Of a DNA stretch of 64,000 bases, positions 42,330 through 51,430 are shown piece by piece (position 1 is the first letter of the stretch; the number at the start of each line of letters is the position of its first letter). Made by a program: the position numbers and the translations under genes. This stretch comes from Chryseobacterium sp. 52 (GTDB taxonomy: Bacteria > Bacteroidota > Bacteroidia > Flavobacteriales > Weeksellaceae). The stretch spans positions 3,638,001-3,702,000 of the forward strand of contig NZ_PEEX01000001.1 in NCBI RefSeq assembly GCF_002754245.1. The letters run 5' to 3'. The notes under the pieces were generated by a model. That model was not told where the DNA came from. It worked only from the letters and a program-made list of their open reading frames with translations, and ran no database searches.

Positions 42330-44336
42330 TTATTTTTTGTTGAAGTTTTCGGCAAAGAAACCTAACATATATTTATACAGTTCTATTCTGCTTGGTTCTT
42401 TTCTGAATCCGTGCCCTTCATCATATTTTACCATATACGGAACATCAACTCCTTTTGCACGCATCGCTTTTACAATCTGATCTGATTCATTGATATTCAC
42501 CCTTGGATCATTAGCTCCCTGAACTACAAACAAAGGTTTCTTGATTTTGTCAATATGGAACACAGGAGAAACTTCTTTGGCTATTTTTGCTTCTTCAGGG
42601 TTATCAAGATCATACCAGATCTGTTTTACCATTTCTTTGTAAGGCTTCCAGTATTCAGGGAAAGAATCAAAGAATGTAAAAATGTTGGAAACCCCTACAT
42701 AATCCACTCCACAGGTATAAAGTTCCGGAGTTTTGATCAGTCCCATCAATGTGGCATAACCACCATGACTTCCTCCGTAGATTGCAACTTTGTCTTTATC
42801 TACCCAACCTTGCTCGATCACGTATTTTACACCATCTTCCACATCATCCATCGCTTTACGTCCTATCTGCTTGTATCCGGCCTGTTGAAATTCTTTTCCA
42901 TAACCCCCTGAAATTCTGAAATTCACGTGCAGTGTCGCATATCCTCTGCTTGCAAACAACTGATCTTCAGGATTGAATCCCCAGTTGTCTCTAACTCCTT
43001 GAGGACCTCCGTGAGGATTGACAACCAAAGGAACTTTCTTGCCATCCATAGCCGCTTTAGGCATCGTAATATACCCCCTGATGGTAAGACCGTCTCTGCT
43101 TTTGAATTCAATAGGCTTCATTTCGGCCATATCTTCTTCTTTCAGCTGAGGCATCAGGTTATAAAGAAGTTTTATCTTTTTTGATTTTGTATCAAATTCG
43201 TAATAAGTTCCATACAGTCTGTCACTTCCTACAACCACTAAAAGCTTCTCTTCATTGTCATCTGAAGAAACAACTGAAAATTCTTTGTCTTTGAATTCAG
43301 ATTTTAACTGATTATACACTTCTTTATAAAATGTACTGACAGGGATTATTTCATTTTTAATACCGTTATAGCTGATGTAATCCAACTCATAATTTCTGTT
43401 TTTTCGTGCAGTACTTATGGAGCTCACATCATAAACAGGATTGGAATATACTTCTTTAATAATGCTGTTTTTCTTAAGATCATACAGAACAATTCTTGTC
43501 TTGTCACTGTCTAAATCTGTTACAACATAGGCTTCGTCTTTATTTTTGGAATTATCATTTAATCCTATAATACTGAAGGTATTTTTCCAGTCTGTGGATT
43601 TAAGAAGGTTAAATTTCCCGGTTTCTAAATCTTTATAATATGTTTTTGTAGTCAATCCGTTTTCCAGAACAGTATATCCTCTCATATTTCCGGCTTTATC
43701 AAAAATATAGCCATCAATAGGACTGTTAACATCTTTATTCTCATAAAGCTGAGTCATCTCTCCTGTATTGAAATTGATTTTATAAGGTTCAAAAATCTGC
43801 TTATTATTCTTATTCAGAGCAACGATTACAAATTCTGTGTCTTTTACGATATCCGTATAGTTAAGAGTCACCCCATCAAAAGGAGTAAGATCTTTAAGAT
43901 TTTTGCCGTCAATATCCACTGCATACATATGGGTATTTTCATTTCCACCCTTATCCTGCGTATAGAAAAGTCTTTTTTTATCCAGCCAGCCATAACCTCC
44001 GATAAGCTCATCTTTTTCTACAATAGCCTTTGTAATTTTCCCGGTTTTTAGGTCTTTTACATAGACATGATTTTTTTTGTCTTTGTCTTTTTCTTTATAG
44101 GAAAGATACTGTCCGTCAGGTGAAATTTTGAATTGTGAAGCATTCGGTCTTGCAAAATAATCTTCTACCTTATACTTAAAGTTTCCTTTATCATAGGAAA
44201 TAAGTTTTTCAAGATTGGCTTTAGAAGATGGAAGCGTAGGATCGCCCGGCAGTTTCGCCGTTGAAGTCTGTGCATTAATCATAATAACTGAAAGTACGAT
44301 CTGAGCCGCACCAAAAATTTTATAATTCAGATTCAT
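42330..44336 (-). CDS. S9-family (prolyl oligopeptidase / acylaminoacyl peptidase) serine peptidase
   Basis: 668 residues. A signal peptide (MNLNYKIFGAAQIVLSVIMI, cleaved after NAQ) is followed by a WD40-like seven-bladed beta-propeller (about 60-390, e.g. FKISPDGQYLSYKEKD, YGWLDKKRLFYTQD). An alpha/beta-hydrolase domain (about 400-668) carries nucleophile Ser523 in GGSHGGYA, Asp610 in GANDPRVN and His642 in DEGHGF. These periplasmic peptidases degrade short peptides. Complete catalytic triad, normal length. Monocistronic. Confidence 0.9.
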   Translation of the reverse strand: MNLNYKIFGAAQIVLSVIMINAQTSTAKLPGDPTLPSSKANLEKLISYDKGNFKYKVEDYFARPNASQFKISPDGQYLSYKEKDKDKKNHVYVKDLKTGKITKAIVEKDELIGGYGWLDKKRLFYTQDKGGNENTHMYAVDIDGKNLKDLTPFDGVTLNYTDIVKDTEFVIVALNKNNKQIFEPYKINFNTGEMTQLYENKDVNSPIDGYIFDKAGNMRGYTVLENGLTTKTYYKDLETGKFNLLKSTDWKNTFSIIGLNDNSKNKDEAYVVTDLDSDKTRIVLYDLKKNSIIKEVYSNPVYDVSSISTARKNRNYELDYISYNGIKNEIIPVSTFYKEVYNQLKSEFKDKEFSVVSSDDNEEKLLVVVGSDRLYGTYYEFDTKSKKIKLLYNLMPQLKEEDMAEMKPIEFKSRDGLTIRGYITMPKAAMDGKKVPLVVNPHGGPQGVRDNWGFNPEDQLFASRGYATLHVNFRISGGYGKEFQQAGYKQIGRKAMDDVEDGVKYVIEQGWVDKDKVAIYGGSHGGYATLMGLIKTPELYTCGVDYVGVSNIFTFFDSFPEYWKPYKEMVKQIWYDLDNPEEAKIAKEVSPVFHIDKIKKPLFVVQGANDPRVNINESDQIVKAMRAKGVDVPYMVKYDEGHGFRKEPSRIELYKYMLGFFAENFNKK

Positions 44337-44500
44337 AACTCATGTTTTTAAGGTTTAAAACTGTTTACTTAGATCATTACAATAATAAATCTCTTTTATA
44401 ATAAGACAGTCTTATCCCCAAAATGTTACATGAATTCTAAAAATATTCACTAAAAAATGAATCAATTAGAAAACAAACCAACGATTTTCTTCAACAAATT

Positions 44501-44959
44501 TTAATTTAAATACATTCCAAAATACCAGGTCCATGCAATAAGAATCAGCTGCATAGGAATTCTTTCAGCATAAAGATATCTCATGCCCGGGCCGGTATAA
44601 TCTGCTTTGAAAATATTGATTTTTTTTCTGGAAGAATTGATGTTGGCTATAAAAACCAAAACATAGAAAATAATCAACAGTATAGCGGTTATTTCACGCA
44701 ATGAAGGGATCATCAACCCTATTCCGGCTGCAATTTCAAGAACGCCTGTACAATAGACCCAAAACATTTTTCCGGGAACAAATTCAGGAATCATCATTGC
44801 CATTCCTTTCTGAAATTTGAAATGGGAAAAACCTGTAAATATGATAAAAACAGCCATTCCCAGATTTCCTGAGAATAAAAAATTCCAGTCTCCCTGAAAT
44901 AATTTTGTTCCCAGCAAAGCCAAAATGAATGTGACGAAAAGAATGGTGAGTAATTTCAT
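44501..44959 (-). CDS. DoxX-like membrane protein
   Basis: 152 residues with four membrane helices (LLTILFVTFILALLGTKLF, MAVFIIFTGFSHF, GVLEIAAGIGLMIPS, ITAILLIIFYVLVFIANIN) and the FTGFSHFKF then PEFVPGKMFWVYCTGVLEIA segments typical of DoxX/DoxD-related proteins in Bacteroidota. Function unknown; some members act in redox or quinone chemistry. Start at MKLLTIL; the reading at 44984 in another frame is a shadow. Confidence 0.78.
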   Translation of the reverse strand: MKLLTILFVTFILALLGTKLFQGDWNFLFSGNLGMAVFIIFTGFSHFKFQKGMAMMIPEFVPGKMFWVYCTGVLEIAAGIGLMIPSLREITAILLIIFYVLVFIANINSSRKKINIFKADYTGPGMRYLYAERIPMQLILIAWTWYFGMYLN

Positions 44960-45079
44960 ATATTTTGTTATGTCCTGCAGACAATACAGGTTTTGAAGAT
45001 GATTATATTTTTAGGAAATGAAAAATTAAAGTTAATTAAAAAAATCCGTGAAAACAGATGAACTACTGAGTGATACATA

Positions 45080-45526
45080 CTAATCTTCTCTTTCAGCCAG
45101 TCCTTTAACGATTTCCAATCCTTTTATAAATCCGTTATTAATATGTTCTTCCCAGTCCTTTTCAACCTGAACTTCGGTATGAAGTTTTGTTTTGCCATCC
45201 AGGTTAATAAGGATGTATTTTTCGAAACAACCGCTCCACTCCATTATTTCTTTGCTGTGAAGATCTTCATGACCTTCTTTATCTACCATTCCCAGATGTT
45301 TGAAAATAATCTGATTAGGTTCATCAATACTGTCAATCGTTGATACCATCCCTTCACCTTCCGGATTCAGGAAATATGTTTTTCCTCCTACTTTCCAGTC
45401 GGATTTCATTTCAGATCCGGAACCGAAAAACTGGGTCCATTCTGTATAGGTTTCAGAGTTCCAAAGAATGTCCCAGACCTTCTGTTGCGGGGCATTGATT
45501 ACAATTTCGTAAGATAAGGTTTCCAT
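45080..45526 (-). CDS. SRPBCC-family protein (AHSA1-like) A
   Basis: 148 residues. Pattern SYEIVINAPQQKVWDILWNS, TEWTQFFGSGSEMKSDWKVG, then KTYFLNPEGEGMVSTIDSID and a C-terminal helix EEHINNGFIKGLEIVKGLAE is the START/Bet v1 fold that holds a hydrophobic ligand in a cavity. The exact ligand cannot be read from sequence. It is 27 bases after the next SRPBCC gene on the same strand (ends 45554) and clearly a paralogue of it. Confidence 0.82.
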   Translation of the reverse strand: METLSYEIVINAPQQKVWDILWNSETYTEWTQFFGSGSEMKSDWKVGGKTYFLNPEGEGMVSTIDSIDEPNQIIFKHLGMVDKEGHEDLHSKEIMEWSGCFEKYILINLDGKTKLHTEVQVEKDWEEHINNGFIKGLEIVKGLAERED

Positions 45527-45553
45527 ATTTTAAAATTTTTGTGGTTATGTTTA

Positions 45554-45982
45554 TTACAGTTGATTTTCAGAAAGATTTTTTATAATTCCCAACGCTGTCG
45601 GAAATTTTTCTTCAAAAAAGTTTTTAAACTCTTCAGGGGTGTTAATTTCACATTTCAATAGAGTACCAATCTCTGTTTCTTGTAAAATATAAGCTTCTGT
45701 AGCTTCTCCCCAATTCTGTTCTGTTTCTACGCCATCATAAATTTCTCCGAGGTGCAGGAATTTCATTTCCTGATGGGGTACATTTTTTTCAACACGGCTG
45801 TACATACCATTATTATTAGGATCAAAAAACTTCATGATACTTCCTTCTTCAAAAGTCCCCAGATAAAACGAACCTTCTGTGAATGCCGTTGTCCACTGCC
45901 TGTAGGTAATATCACTCCAAAGTACATCCCATACTTTTTCACGGGGAGCATCGATCTGGATTTCAAAAAATAATGTTTGCAT
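45554..45982 (-). CDS. SRPBCC-family protein (AHSA1-like) B
   Basis: 142 residues. FEIQIDAPREKVWDVLWSDI, YRQWTTAFTEGSFYLGTFEE and ALGIIKNLSENQL at the end define the same Bet v1-type fold as its neighbour A, with which it shares the DAP-KVWD-LW opening and the C-terminal helix. Tandem arrangement and spacing suggest gene duplication. Confidence 0.82.
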   Translation of the reverse strand: MQTLFFEIQIDAPREKVWDVLWSDITYRQWTTAFTEGSFYLGTFEEGSIMKFFDPNNNGMYSRVEKNVPHQEMKFLHLGEIYDGVETEQNWGEATEAYILQETEIGTLLKCEINTPEEFKNFFEEKFPTALGIIKNLSENQL

Positions 45983-46199
45983 TGTTTTTATGTTTAGAGT
46001 TTAGTAATTAATGATGAGAAGCAAAAGGTGGAAGTTATGCGTTCAACTTTACCCTCTGAGATTCAATACGTGTTAGTACAAATGATCTCCGGAAAGAATT
46101 TTTTACACACTTTTGCATTGTCTTGTGACTTGTTCCGTGTTTTCATAAGTAAATCATTGAGTCTAAACCTCATCAAACAGCAAGCCGAAATAAGAACAG

Positions 46200-46229
46200 A
46201 AAGGGGCAAAATTTTCTTTTTGCCCCTTT
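46200..46229 (-). terminator. Bidirectional terminator
   Basis: AAAGGGGCAAAA (46200-46211) pairs with TTTTGCCCCTTT (46218-46229), with T-rich sequence on both sides. It ends the VOC gene stopping at 46240 on the minus strand. Confidence 0.75.
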
Positions 46230-46239
46230 CCTTTTATTT

Positions 46240-47106
46240 TCATGAATGATAAGCTTCTTCAAGATCTTCAATCACTATTTTCTGCATTTTCATCATGGCC
46301 TGTACTACTTTTTGAGCTTTTAACGGGTCTGAATCATTCATCAGCTGGATCAGCCTTTTGGGTACGATCTGCCAACTCACGCCATATCTGTCTTTCAGCC
46401 AGCCACACATACTTTCTCTTCCGCCTTCTGAAATAAGGGTATTCCACAGATGATCGGTCTTTTCCTGATCATCCGTCATGATGACGATAGAAATTCCTTC
46501 ATTAAAATCAAACTGATGATCGTAAGAATTATCCATACAATAGAAACTGTACCCATCAATTGTGAAATGGGCATGCTGTATATTTTCACCAGGTTCGGAT
46601 ATAGGATGACCTTCTCCGCCGTCACCATATCTCAGGATATTTCCAATGCCTGAGTTCGGAAATGTTTTGGTATAAAATTCCATCGCTTCCATTGCTTTTC
46701 CGTTATTCTGATGGATAAACATCATGGTAGGAATAATTTTCTGAGATTCCGGTTTATCTCCTAAAAACAACTGCCAGGTAGCTCCATACTGATCCTGAAC
46801 CCAACCGTATTTCCTGCTCCAGGAATAAGAATCCAGAGCCATAAGGGCAATTCCGCCTTCTATCAGTTTGTCCCAGTATTTCTGCACCTCATCTTCCGTC
46901 TCACAGATGACCATAAAGGAAATAGAAGCATTCTTTTTAAAATGAGGACCTCCGTTCAGTAACATCAGTTTCTGACCAAACAGATCAATATTCATGACAA
47001 CAGGAGTATCTGCAGTAATCTTTCCGTCAAAAACCTGACAATAGAATTCTGCGGCCTCTTTTGATTCTGCGTCGAACCAGAGACAAGGGAAAATATCGTT
47101 ATTCAT
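46240..47106 (-). CDS. Two-domain VOC protein (PhnB / 3-demethylubiquinone methyltransferase-like fold)
   Basis: 288 residues with two PhnB-like VOC units: IFPCLWFDAESKEAAEFYCQ with FGQKLMLLNGGP and GWVQDQYGATWQLFLGD; then IIPTMMFIHQNNGKAMEAME with SFYCMDNSYDHQFDF and GWLKDRYGVSWQIVP. Such tandem proteins occur singly in many bacteria and are annotated as 3-demethylubiquinone-9 3-methyltransferases, although most lack shown activity. Function is open. Part of the SRPBCC/VOC/DinB-rich region. Confidence 0.82.
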   Translation of the reverse strand: MNNDIFPCLWFDAESKEAAEFYCQVFDGKITADTPVVMNIDLFGQKLMLLNGGPHFKKNASISFMVICETEDEVQKYWDKLIEGGIALMALDSYSWSRKYGWVQDQYGATWQLFLGDKPESQKIIPTMMFIHQNNGKAMEAMEFYTKTFPNSGIGNILRYGDGGEGHPISEPGENIQHAHFTIDGYSFYCMDNSYDHQFDFNEGISIVIMTDDQEKTDHLWNTLISEGGRESMCGWLKDRYGVSWQIVPKRLIQLMNDSDPLKAQKVVQAMMKMQKIVIEDLEEAYHS

Positions 47107-47196
47107 AAGATTAAATTTTAGGGTTTAGCTGTATAGATTTATCGATCACTACACGGAAGTTAAACCTGCAATGATCCGTTGATCCGGTGAGTGTGA

Positions 47197-47439
47197 TTAG
47201 CAATTTTTGAAAGAAACCTGATGTTCTTTCATATGGTTTTTCAGTTTTTCCATGGCGTATTTTCCAAAACCATGAAGTTGCATGATCTCTTCTTCAGAAT
47301 AGTCCGAAAGTTTTTCAAGGGAGTCTATTCTCTCCCTTTCCAAAGACTTTCTGGCAGGCACTGCTATGACGCCGTACAGAAAATTATTATTTTTAACAAC
47401 ATGATTAACAGCACAAATGGAGCTTAAGCATTTTGCCAT
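47197..47439 (-). CDS. Helix-hairpin-helix protein (RNAP alpha C-terminal-like)
   Basis: 80 residues from ATG 47439 (MAKCLSSICAVNH); ATG 47457 adds MINLLI. The middle IAVPARKSLERERIDSLEKL then YSEEEIMQLHGFGKYAMEKL is an HhH motif like that in the alpha subunit C-terminal domain of RNA polymerase, with the GFG hairpin. Such small proteins bind DNA or protein. Set between SRPBCC and VOC genes. Confidence 0.68.
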   Translation of the reverse strand: MAKCLSSICAVNHVVKNNNFLYGVIAVPARKSLERERIDSLEKLSDYSEEEIMQLHGFGKYAMEKLKNHMKEHQVSFKNC

Positions 47440-47474
47440 TATTAACAGATTTATCATGACTGCATATAAGTGTT

Positions 47475-47888
47475 TTAGTGATTTTCAACGTACTTGTGAA
47501 AATTATTGAGAATGGCATACCAGCCTTCACGCTGCATTTCCACAGAATTTTGTTTTTCAGGATCGAAAATTTCGGTAACCTTTGTTGTGTTTTCGTCTAT
47601 CGTGTCAAAAATGACTTCCACCTTTCTGCCGTCTTCCAGATGGTATCTGATATTGGCATTCGGGATAACGTCATCATAGATTCCTTCAAAATCAAAACCG
47701 AAACTTTTATCTTTCGCTTCCATTCTGGTTTTGAATTTCCCTCCTACTCTCAAATCATTTTCTGCCGAAGGACACTGCCAGCTTTCGTGGGCAAAATTCC
47801 ATTTTGTGATATGTTTAGGTTCATTAAAATAATTCCAAACCTTTTCTACAGGAGCTAAAATCGTGATATCTATCTTAATTGGATCCAT
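47475..47888 (-). CDS. SRPBCC-family protein C
   Basis: 137 residues. KIDITILAPVEKVWNYFNEP, ITKWNFAHESWQCPSAENDL, GGKFKTRMEAKDKSFGFDFE and the C-terminal GWYAILNNFHKYVENH are classic AHSA1-type features. It is closest in type to YndB-like proteins. It shares little with neighbours A and B beyond the fold. Confidence 0.82.
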   Translation of the reverse strand: MDPIKIDITILAPVEKVWNYFNEPKHITKWNFAHESWQCPSAENDLRVGGKFKTRMEAKDKSFGFDFEGIYDDVIPNANIRYHLEDGRKVEVIFDTIDENTTKVTEIFDPEKQNSVEMQREGWYAILNNFHKYVENH

Positions 47889-47962
47889 AGTTCTACTTTT
47901 TAATGTTGAAATAAATAGGCAGTCCGGGTTGAACTGCCCAATAAATTTAGTTAAATATAAGA

Positions 47963-48394
47963 TTATTTTGCATATTCTTCGTTATAGTTCACCATCCAAT
48001 GAACTCCATACTTATCCTGAAAGCTTCCAAAATAATCTCCCCAAAACTGGTCTTCAATAGGCATTTCTATGTTTCCTCCTTCTGAAAGTCCTTTGAAAAG
48101 CCTGTCTGCTTCATCTTTTGACTCAGGGAAAATGGATACATAATTATTATTTCCTACGTTAAGAGTTTGCCCGAAACTTGGGACAATATCTGAAGCCATC
48201 AGAAGATCACCTCCAATTGGAAGCGCAATATGCATTACCCTGTTTTTTTCATCGTCTGATAAATTTTCAGTTCCCGGAGCGTTGCCCATTTTGTGAATTT
48301 CACCAAGGAATTCTCCCCCGAAAACAGATTTGTAAAAAGTGAAAGCTTCTTCTGCTTTCCCGTCAAAGTTTAGATACGGATTTAATTTAGCCAT
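47963..48394 (-). CDS. VOC protein (PhnB-like)
   Basis: 143 residues: KLNPYLNFDGKAEEAFTFYK, GGEFLGEIHKMGN, HIALPIGGDLLMASD, NYVSIFPESKDEADRLFKGL and YFGSFQDKYGVHWMVNYNEE. This is the single-domain PhnB-type VOC family. No activity known. Confidence 0.85.
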   Translation of the reverse strand: MAKLNPYLNFDGKAEEAFTFYKSVFGGEFLGEIHKMGNAPGTENLSDDEKNRVMHIALPIGGDLLMASDIVPSFGQTLNVGNNNYVSIFPESKDEADRLFKGLSEGGNIEMPIEDQFWGDYFGSFQDKYGVHWMVNYNEEYAK

Positions 48395-48573
48395 GATTTC
48401 TGATTTTTTTTAAATGTTATTGTTAATTGTGTATTGTTTCTTTACTCTGATTGTTTTTTTAAGTTCGAAAGAGTGTTTCACGTAGCAGAGATGATAAGTT
48501 TCTCTAAACCCTTTACTGTAAACTTAAAAGTCAATACGAATGATCTTGATAAGGCTTAAATTTTGGTGCAGCC

Positions 48574-49350
48574 TTATTGGTTTAAAAATTTAGTCACCTC
48601 ATGTACAGTCATATCTATTAAAGAATGATCTGTATTGCCTTCGAAATCTGCCATCATATAGGAGCCGTGGCCCGCTGGCAAAATCATTAATTGAGAACCC
48701 GGAATAAGGCGCCACATTTCTACCACATGTTCCGGTTTCATCACATCTTTGTCTCCGCTGATGAATAAGGCAGGAACTTCTATGGATTTGAGAATCCCAT
48801 CCTCCCAGTCTTCAAAAGTCTGCATTCTTTTACTGTCTTTTTCGAAGAGGTTTTCAAGCTTTGAAAAGTCAGGATTCAGATTTAGAAAATTGATTTTGAG
48901 TGATTCCGGCATGGATTCCAGAGTGGCTTCTGCCATGCTTTCGAAAAAACCGTCCATCATTCCGTTTCTTTTGTAGAATGAAGATGCAATGATCAGTTTT
49001 TCGGTTAACTTAGGATAAAGATGGGCAATCTGCATCACTGTATTTCCACCGTTGCTGAATCCCCAGAATGAAGCTTTTTCAATATGAAGTTCTTTTAAAA
49101 GAGCAGCTACGTCATGGGCATCCTGTTCAAAGGTTTCAGGAATATCGCGGTGATCGGTCATCCCGTGGTTCTGCAGATCAATTCCTATTAACTGAAACTG
49201 ACCTTCAAGCCGGGAGATGATTTCTTTAAAATCAAACAGGATGGAGGAACCGCCCCCATGAACCAGCACCAGAGGTTTCCCGGAACCGTAGATTTCATAA
49301 TACATTTGAATCCCATTGACGTGTTTGTAGCCTTTTTCTTTGGGTTCCAT
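48574..49350 (-). CDS. Alpha/beta-hydrolase
   Basis: 258 residues. Oxyanion region VLVHGGGSSILFDF, nucleophile elbow FWGFSNGGNTVMQIA (Ser in GFSNGG), acid ALFISGDKDVM and catalytic His in LPAGHGSYMM. The fold is complete with a helical cap (about 130-190). Cytoplasmic. The substrate is unknown; many relatives are lactonases or esterases. Its stop is 179 bases from the VOC gene and its ATG is followed upstream by the DinB gene, 2 bases away, so likely operonic. Confidence 0.87.
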   Translation of the reverse strand: MEPKEKGYKHVNGIQMYYEIYGSGKPLVLVHGGGSSILFDFKEIISRLEGQFQLIGIDLQNHGMTDHRDIPETFEQDAHDVAALLKELHIEKASFWGFSNGGNTVMQIAHLYPKLTEKLIIASSFYKRNGMMDGFFESMAEATLESMPESLKINFLNLNPDFSKLENLFEKDSKRMQTFEDWEDGILKSIEVPALFISGDKDVMKPEHVVEMWRLIPGSQLMILPAGHGSYMMADFEGNTDHSLIDMTVHEVTKFLNQ

Positions 49351-49352
49351 TA

Positions 49353-49877
49353 TTAATATTTTATGGTTTCGTCCATATCATATTTCATTCCCGGATAGTC
49401 CAGAATCCTTCTCATAAGGCCTATCTGACCACATAAATAGTCTTCGCGGCCAATGCACATTCCTGCAAAATTGAGTTTGGTTTCCTTTACAAAAGGAATG
49501 TTCATTCCAATTTCAAACATTTCGTCCAGTTCTTCATCAGTCACTTCTCCCAGCTTCTGAAATACTTTTGGAGAAATGTCATGAAAATTTTTCTCCAGTT
49601 CATCTAAACTCGGATAAGTGTAGCTTTCATTCAATGCTTTTCCCTGAAAGAACAGGTCACTGTAAGGATCTTCATCTCTTAATCCCAGCACCCACCCTAA
49701 GCTGTAGCGCATATTAACAAAGTTTCCTGCCATCCAGACAATATGGTTGGTTTTGCCTTCAATTCTTTTTAACGCGTCTTCTTCCGAAATACCGTCCAAA
49801 ACATTGAGAAAGCTTTGGGTATGCATTCTGTAAGCCGGAATAACGAGTTCCATTTTTTTTGATTTTGGTGTGTCCAT
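49353..49877 (-). CDS. DinB-family protein A
   Basis: 174 residues from ATG 49877 (MDTPKSKKMELVIPAYRMHT); the longer frame to 49928 would overlap the upstream gene and is rejected. Four-helix DinB/YfiT fold with VWMAGNFVNMRYSLGWVLGL, then DEELDEMFEIGMNIPF, and FAGMCIGREDYLCGQIGLMR at the end. The three metal-binding His of DinB thiol transferases are not clearly kept (one is replaced by N/Y in HIVWMAGNFVN). Coupled to the alpha/beta-hydrolase gene by 2 bases. Confidence 0.78.
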   Translation of the reverse strand: MDTPKSKKMELVIPAYRMHTQSFLNVLDGISEEDALKRIEGKTNHIVWMAGNFVNMRYSLGWVLGLRDEDPYSDLFFQGKALNESYTYPSLDELEKNFHDISPKVFQKLGEVTDEELDEMFEIGMNIPFVKETKLNFAGMCIGREDYLCGQIGLMRRILDYPGMKYDMDETIKY

Positions 49878-49896
49878 TTTGTGATTTTTAGTTGTT

Positions 49897-50337
49897 TTAA
49901 AAATGATATCTTTCTGAATAAGGAACATGAAGCCCTTCTTCTACAAACTGTCTCAGAATTCTTAAGTACATTGCCCAACAGAATGACGTTTTCCGGAAAT
50001 GGTCATTCGTATCTTTCCAATCTGTATGATAAAAACTGATTCCTGTTCCGTTTTCTGTTTCTTTTAGAATAAATCCTACTTTCGTCCCAGTCCAATCTGC
50101 ATCTGCTTCGGTCATTAAAAATTCAATTTCATACGGAGCATTCAGTTTCGAAACTTTTCCTTTCCAGATGAAGTCTTTAGAAAATTCGAAAGTATATTCT
50201 GAATCGGATTCCGGTATTCCCTGACAGTAATGCGCCCACCATTCATTGAGAAATTCAGGAACAGAAACCATTTGAAAAACGTTTTCCAATGTGGCATCGA
50301 CTTCCAGGTCGTGAAGGATTGAAAAAGAATGATCCAT
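49897..50337 (-). CDS. SRPBCC-family protein D
   Basis: 146 residues. FSILHDLEVDATLENVFQMV, FLNEWWAHYCQGIPESDSEY, GWKGKVSKLNAPYEIEFLM-type strand (here WKGKVSKLNAPYEIEFLMTE) and a C-terminal helix SFCWAMYLRILRQFVEEG give the Bet v1 fold. Operonic with DinB A (19 bases). Confidence 0.82.
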   Translation of the reverse strand: MDHSFSILHDLEVDATLENVFQMVSVPEFLNEWWAHYCQGIPESDSEYTFEFSKDFIWKGKVSKLNAPYEIEFLMTEADADWTGTKVGFILKETENGTGISFYHTDWKDTNDHFRKTSFCWAMYLRILRQFVEEGLHVPYSERYHF

Positions 50338-50400
50338 AGGAATGAGTTTTAGATTAATTAGTTTGTGTTGATCACACGGGTTGAATGACCTTTTTTAACG

Positions 50401-50862
50401 TTATTTTATCGCTCCGGGCTTTCCTAAGATCCTTCTGAGGTATCCTAATTGTCCACTGTGGTAAATCTCGTGGAGACAAAAGATCGCAATATCATTAATT
50501 GTTTCCGGAGCAAATTTTTCAATACTGATGATTTTGGCTTCCAACTTGTCCTGAGATTGTTGCAGGTAAGATTTCAATTCTTCGAAAGAGACCAATTCAT
50601 CTTTTCTTTCAAGTGGAATTTCACCTCTGTTATAGCAGGAAAATTTCTCACCGTCCCAGACTGATTCTTCGCCCAGGATATTCAGGAAAGCATTTCTTAT
50701 ATAAATTAAATGTCCCAGAATCCAGTTCATACAGTTGGCTTCACCATTTGGAAAGACCATAGATTCTTCATGGGTAATCCCTTCTATATTTAGTGAAATG
50801 ACCTTATGGCTGCTGAATACCTGAACTTTTACTATTTCAATATCGTTTGATTTTGTTTCCAT
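50401..50862 (-). CDS. DinB-family protein B
   Basis: 153 residues from ATG 50862 (METKSNDIEIVKVQ); the ATG at 50883 adds seven residues. DinB pattern: CMNWILGHLIYIRNAFLNIL with a metal-type His, ISIEKFAPETINDIAIFCLH then EIYHSGQLGYLRRILGK with two further His. Three His at the usual spacing suggest a bound metal and a thiol transferase-like role. Paralogue of DinB A. Confidence 0.85.
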   Translation of the reverse strand: METKSNDIEIVKVQVFSSHKVISLNIEGITHEESMVFPNGEANCMNWILGHLIYIRNAFLNILGEESVWDGEKFSCYNRGEIPLERKDELVSFEELKSYLQQSQDKLEAKIISIEKFAPETINDIAIFCLHEIYHSGQLGYLRRILGKPGAIK

Positions 50863-50942
50863 AACTTTTCTTTTAAAGCCCAAAGATTCTGCAGATTTTT
50901 AACCTATATGATCTGCCTCATCTTTGGGGATTGGTTATAAGA

Positions 50943-51353
50943 TTATTCAGTAGGAAATTGAGAAAGATCGGCAAATATTACATTCCATCCATGTCCGTCC
51001 GGATCCCAGAAAGAATTTTGATACATCCATCCTTCATCCTGTGGCTCTTCGTGTTGTGAGGCTCCATTTTCAAGGGCAGTATTCACCACCTGATCTACTT
51101 CTTCACGACTGTTCAGGGCAATGGCAACAAGAACCTGCGTTGTATCTCCTTTTGGAACAGGTCGCTCAGAAAAAGTCTGAAAATGTTCTTCTGTCAGAAA
51201 CATAACGTAAATACTGTCATCTTTCATTATGACACAGGTTGCTCTTTCATCTGAGATCTGTTCATTGATGGAAAAACCAAGTTTGGTCCAGAACTCTTTT
51301 GTTTTCTGTACGTCTTTTACCGGAAGGTTGACATAGATTTGATTGATTTTCAT
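50943..51353 (-). CDS. VOC-family protein (glyoxalase-like)
   Basis: 136 residues from ATG 51353 (MKINQIYVNLPVKDVQ); a longer frame to 51395 adds a non-family leader. VNLPVKDVQKTKEFWTKLGF and FWDPDGHGWNVIFADLSQF match the common Bacteroidota VOC extradiol/lactoylglutathione-lyase-like group. Follows the Crp/Fnr gene on the same strand. Confidence 0.83.
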   Translation of the reverse strand: MKINQIYVNLPVKDVQKTKEFWTKLGFSINEQISDERATCVIMKDDSIYVMFLTEEHFQTFSERPVPKGDTTQVLVAIALNSREEVDQVVNTALENGASQHEEPQDEGWMYQNSFWDPDGHGWNVIFADLSQFPTE

Positions 51354-51430
51354 TTTGTAATTTTTTAATGTTAAACTTTTAACCAAAATTACCAAGCTGT
51401 TGTGAAAATCAACTTGCCATAAGACAAGAT

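Noticed and set aside
42095-42343. 82-residue open frame between the sigma and S9 peptidase genes
   Set aside because: It runs through the S9 terminator hairpin and into the end of the S9 gene on the other strand; tail is low complexity.
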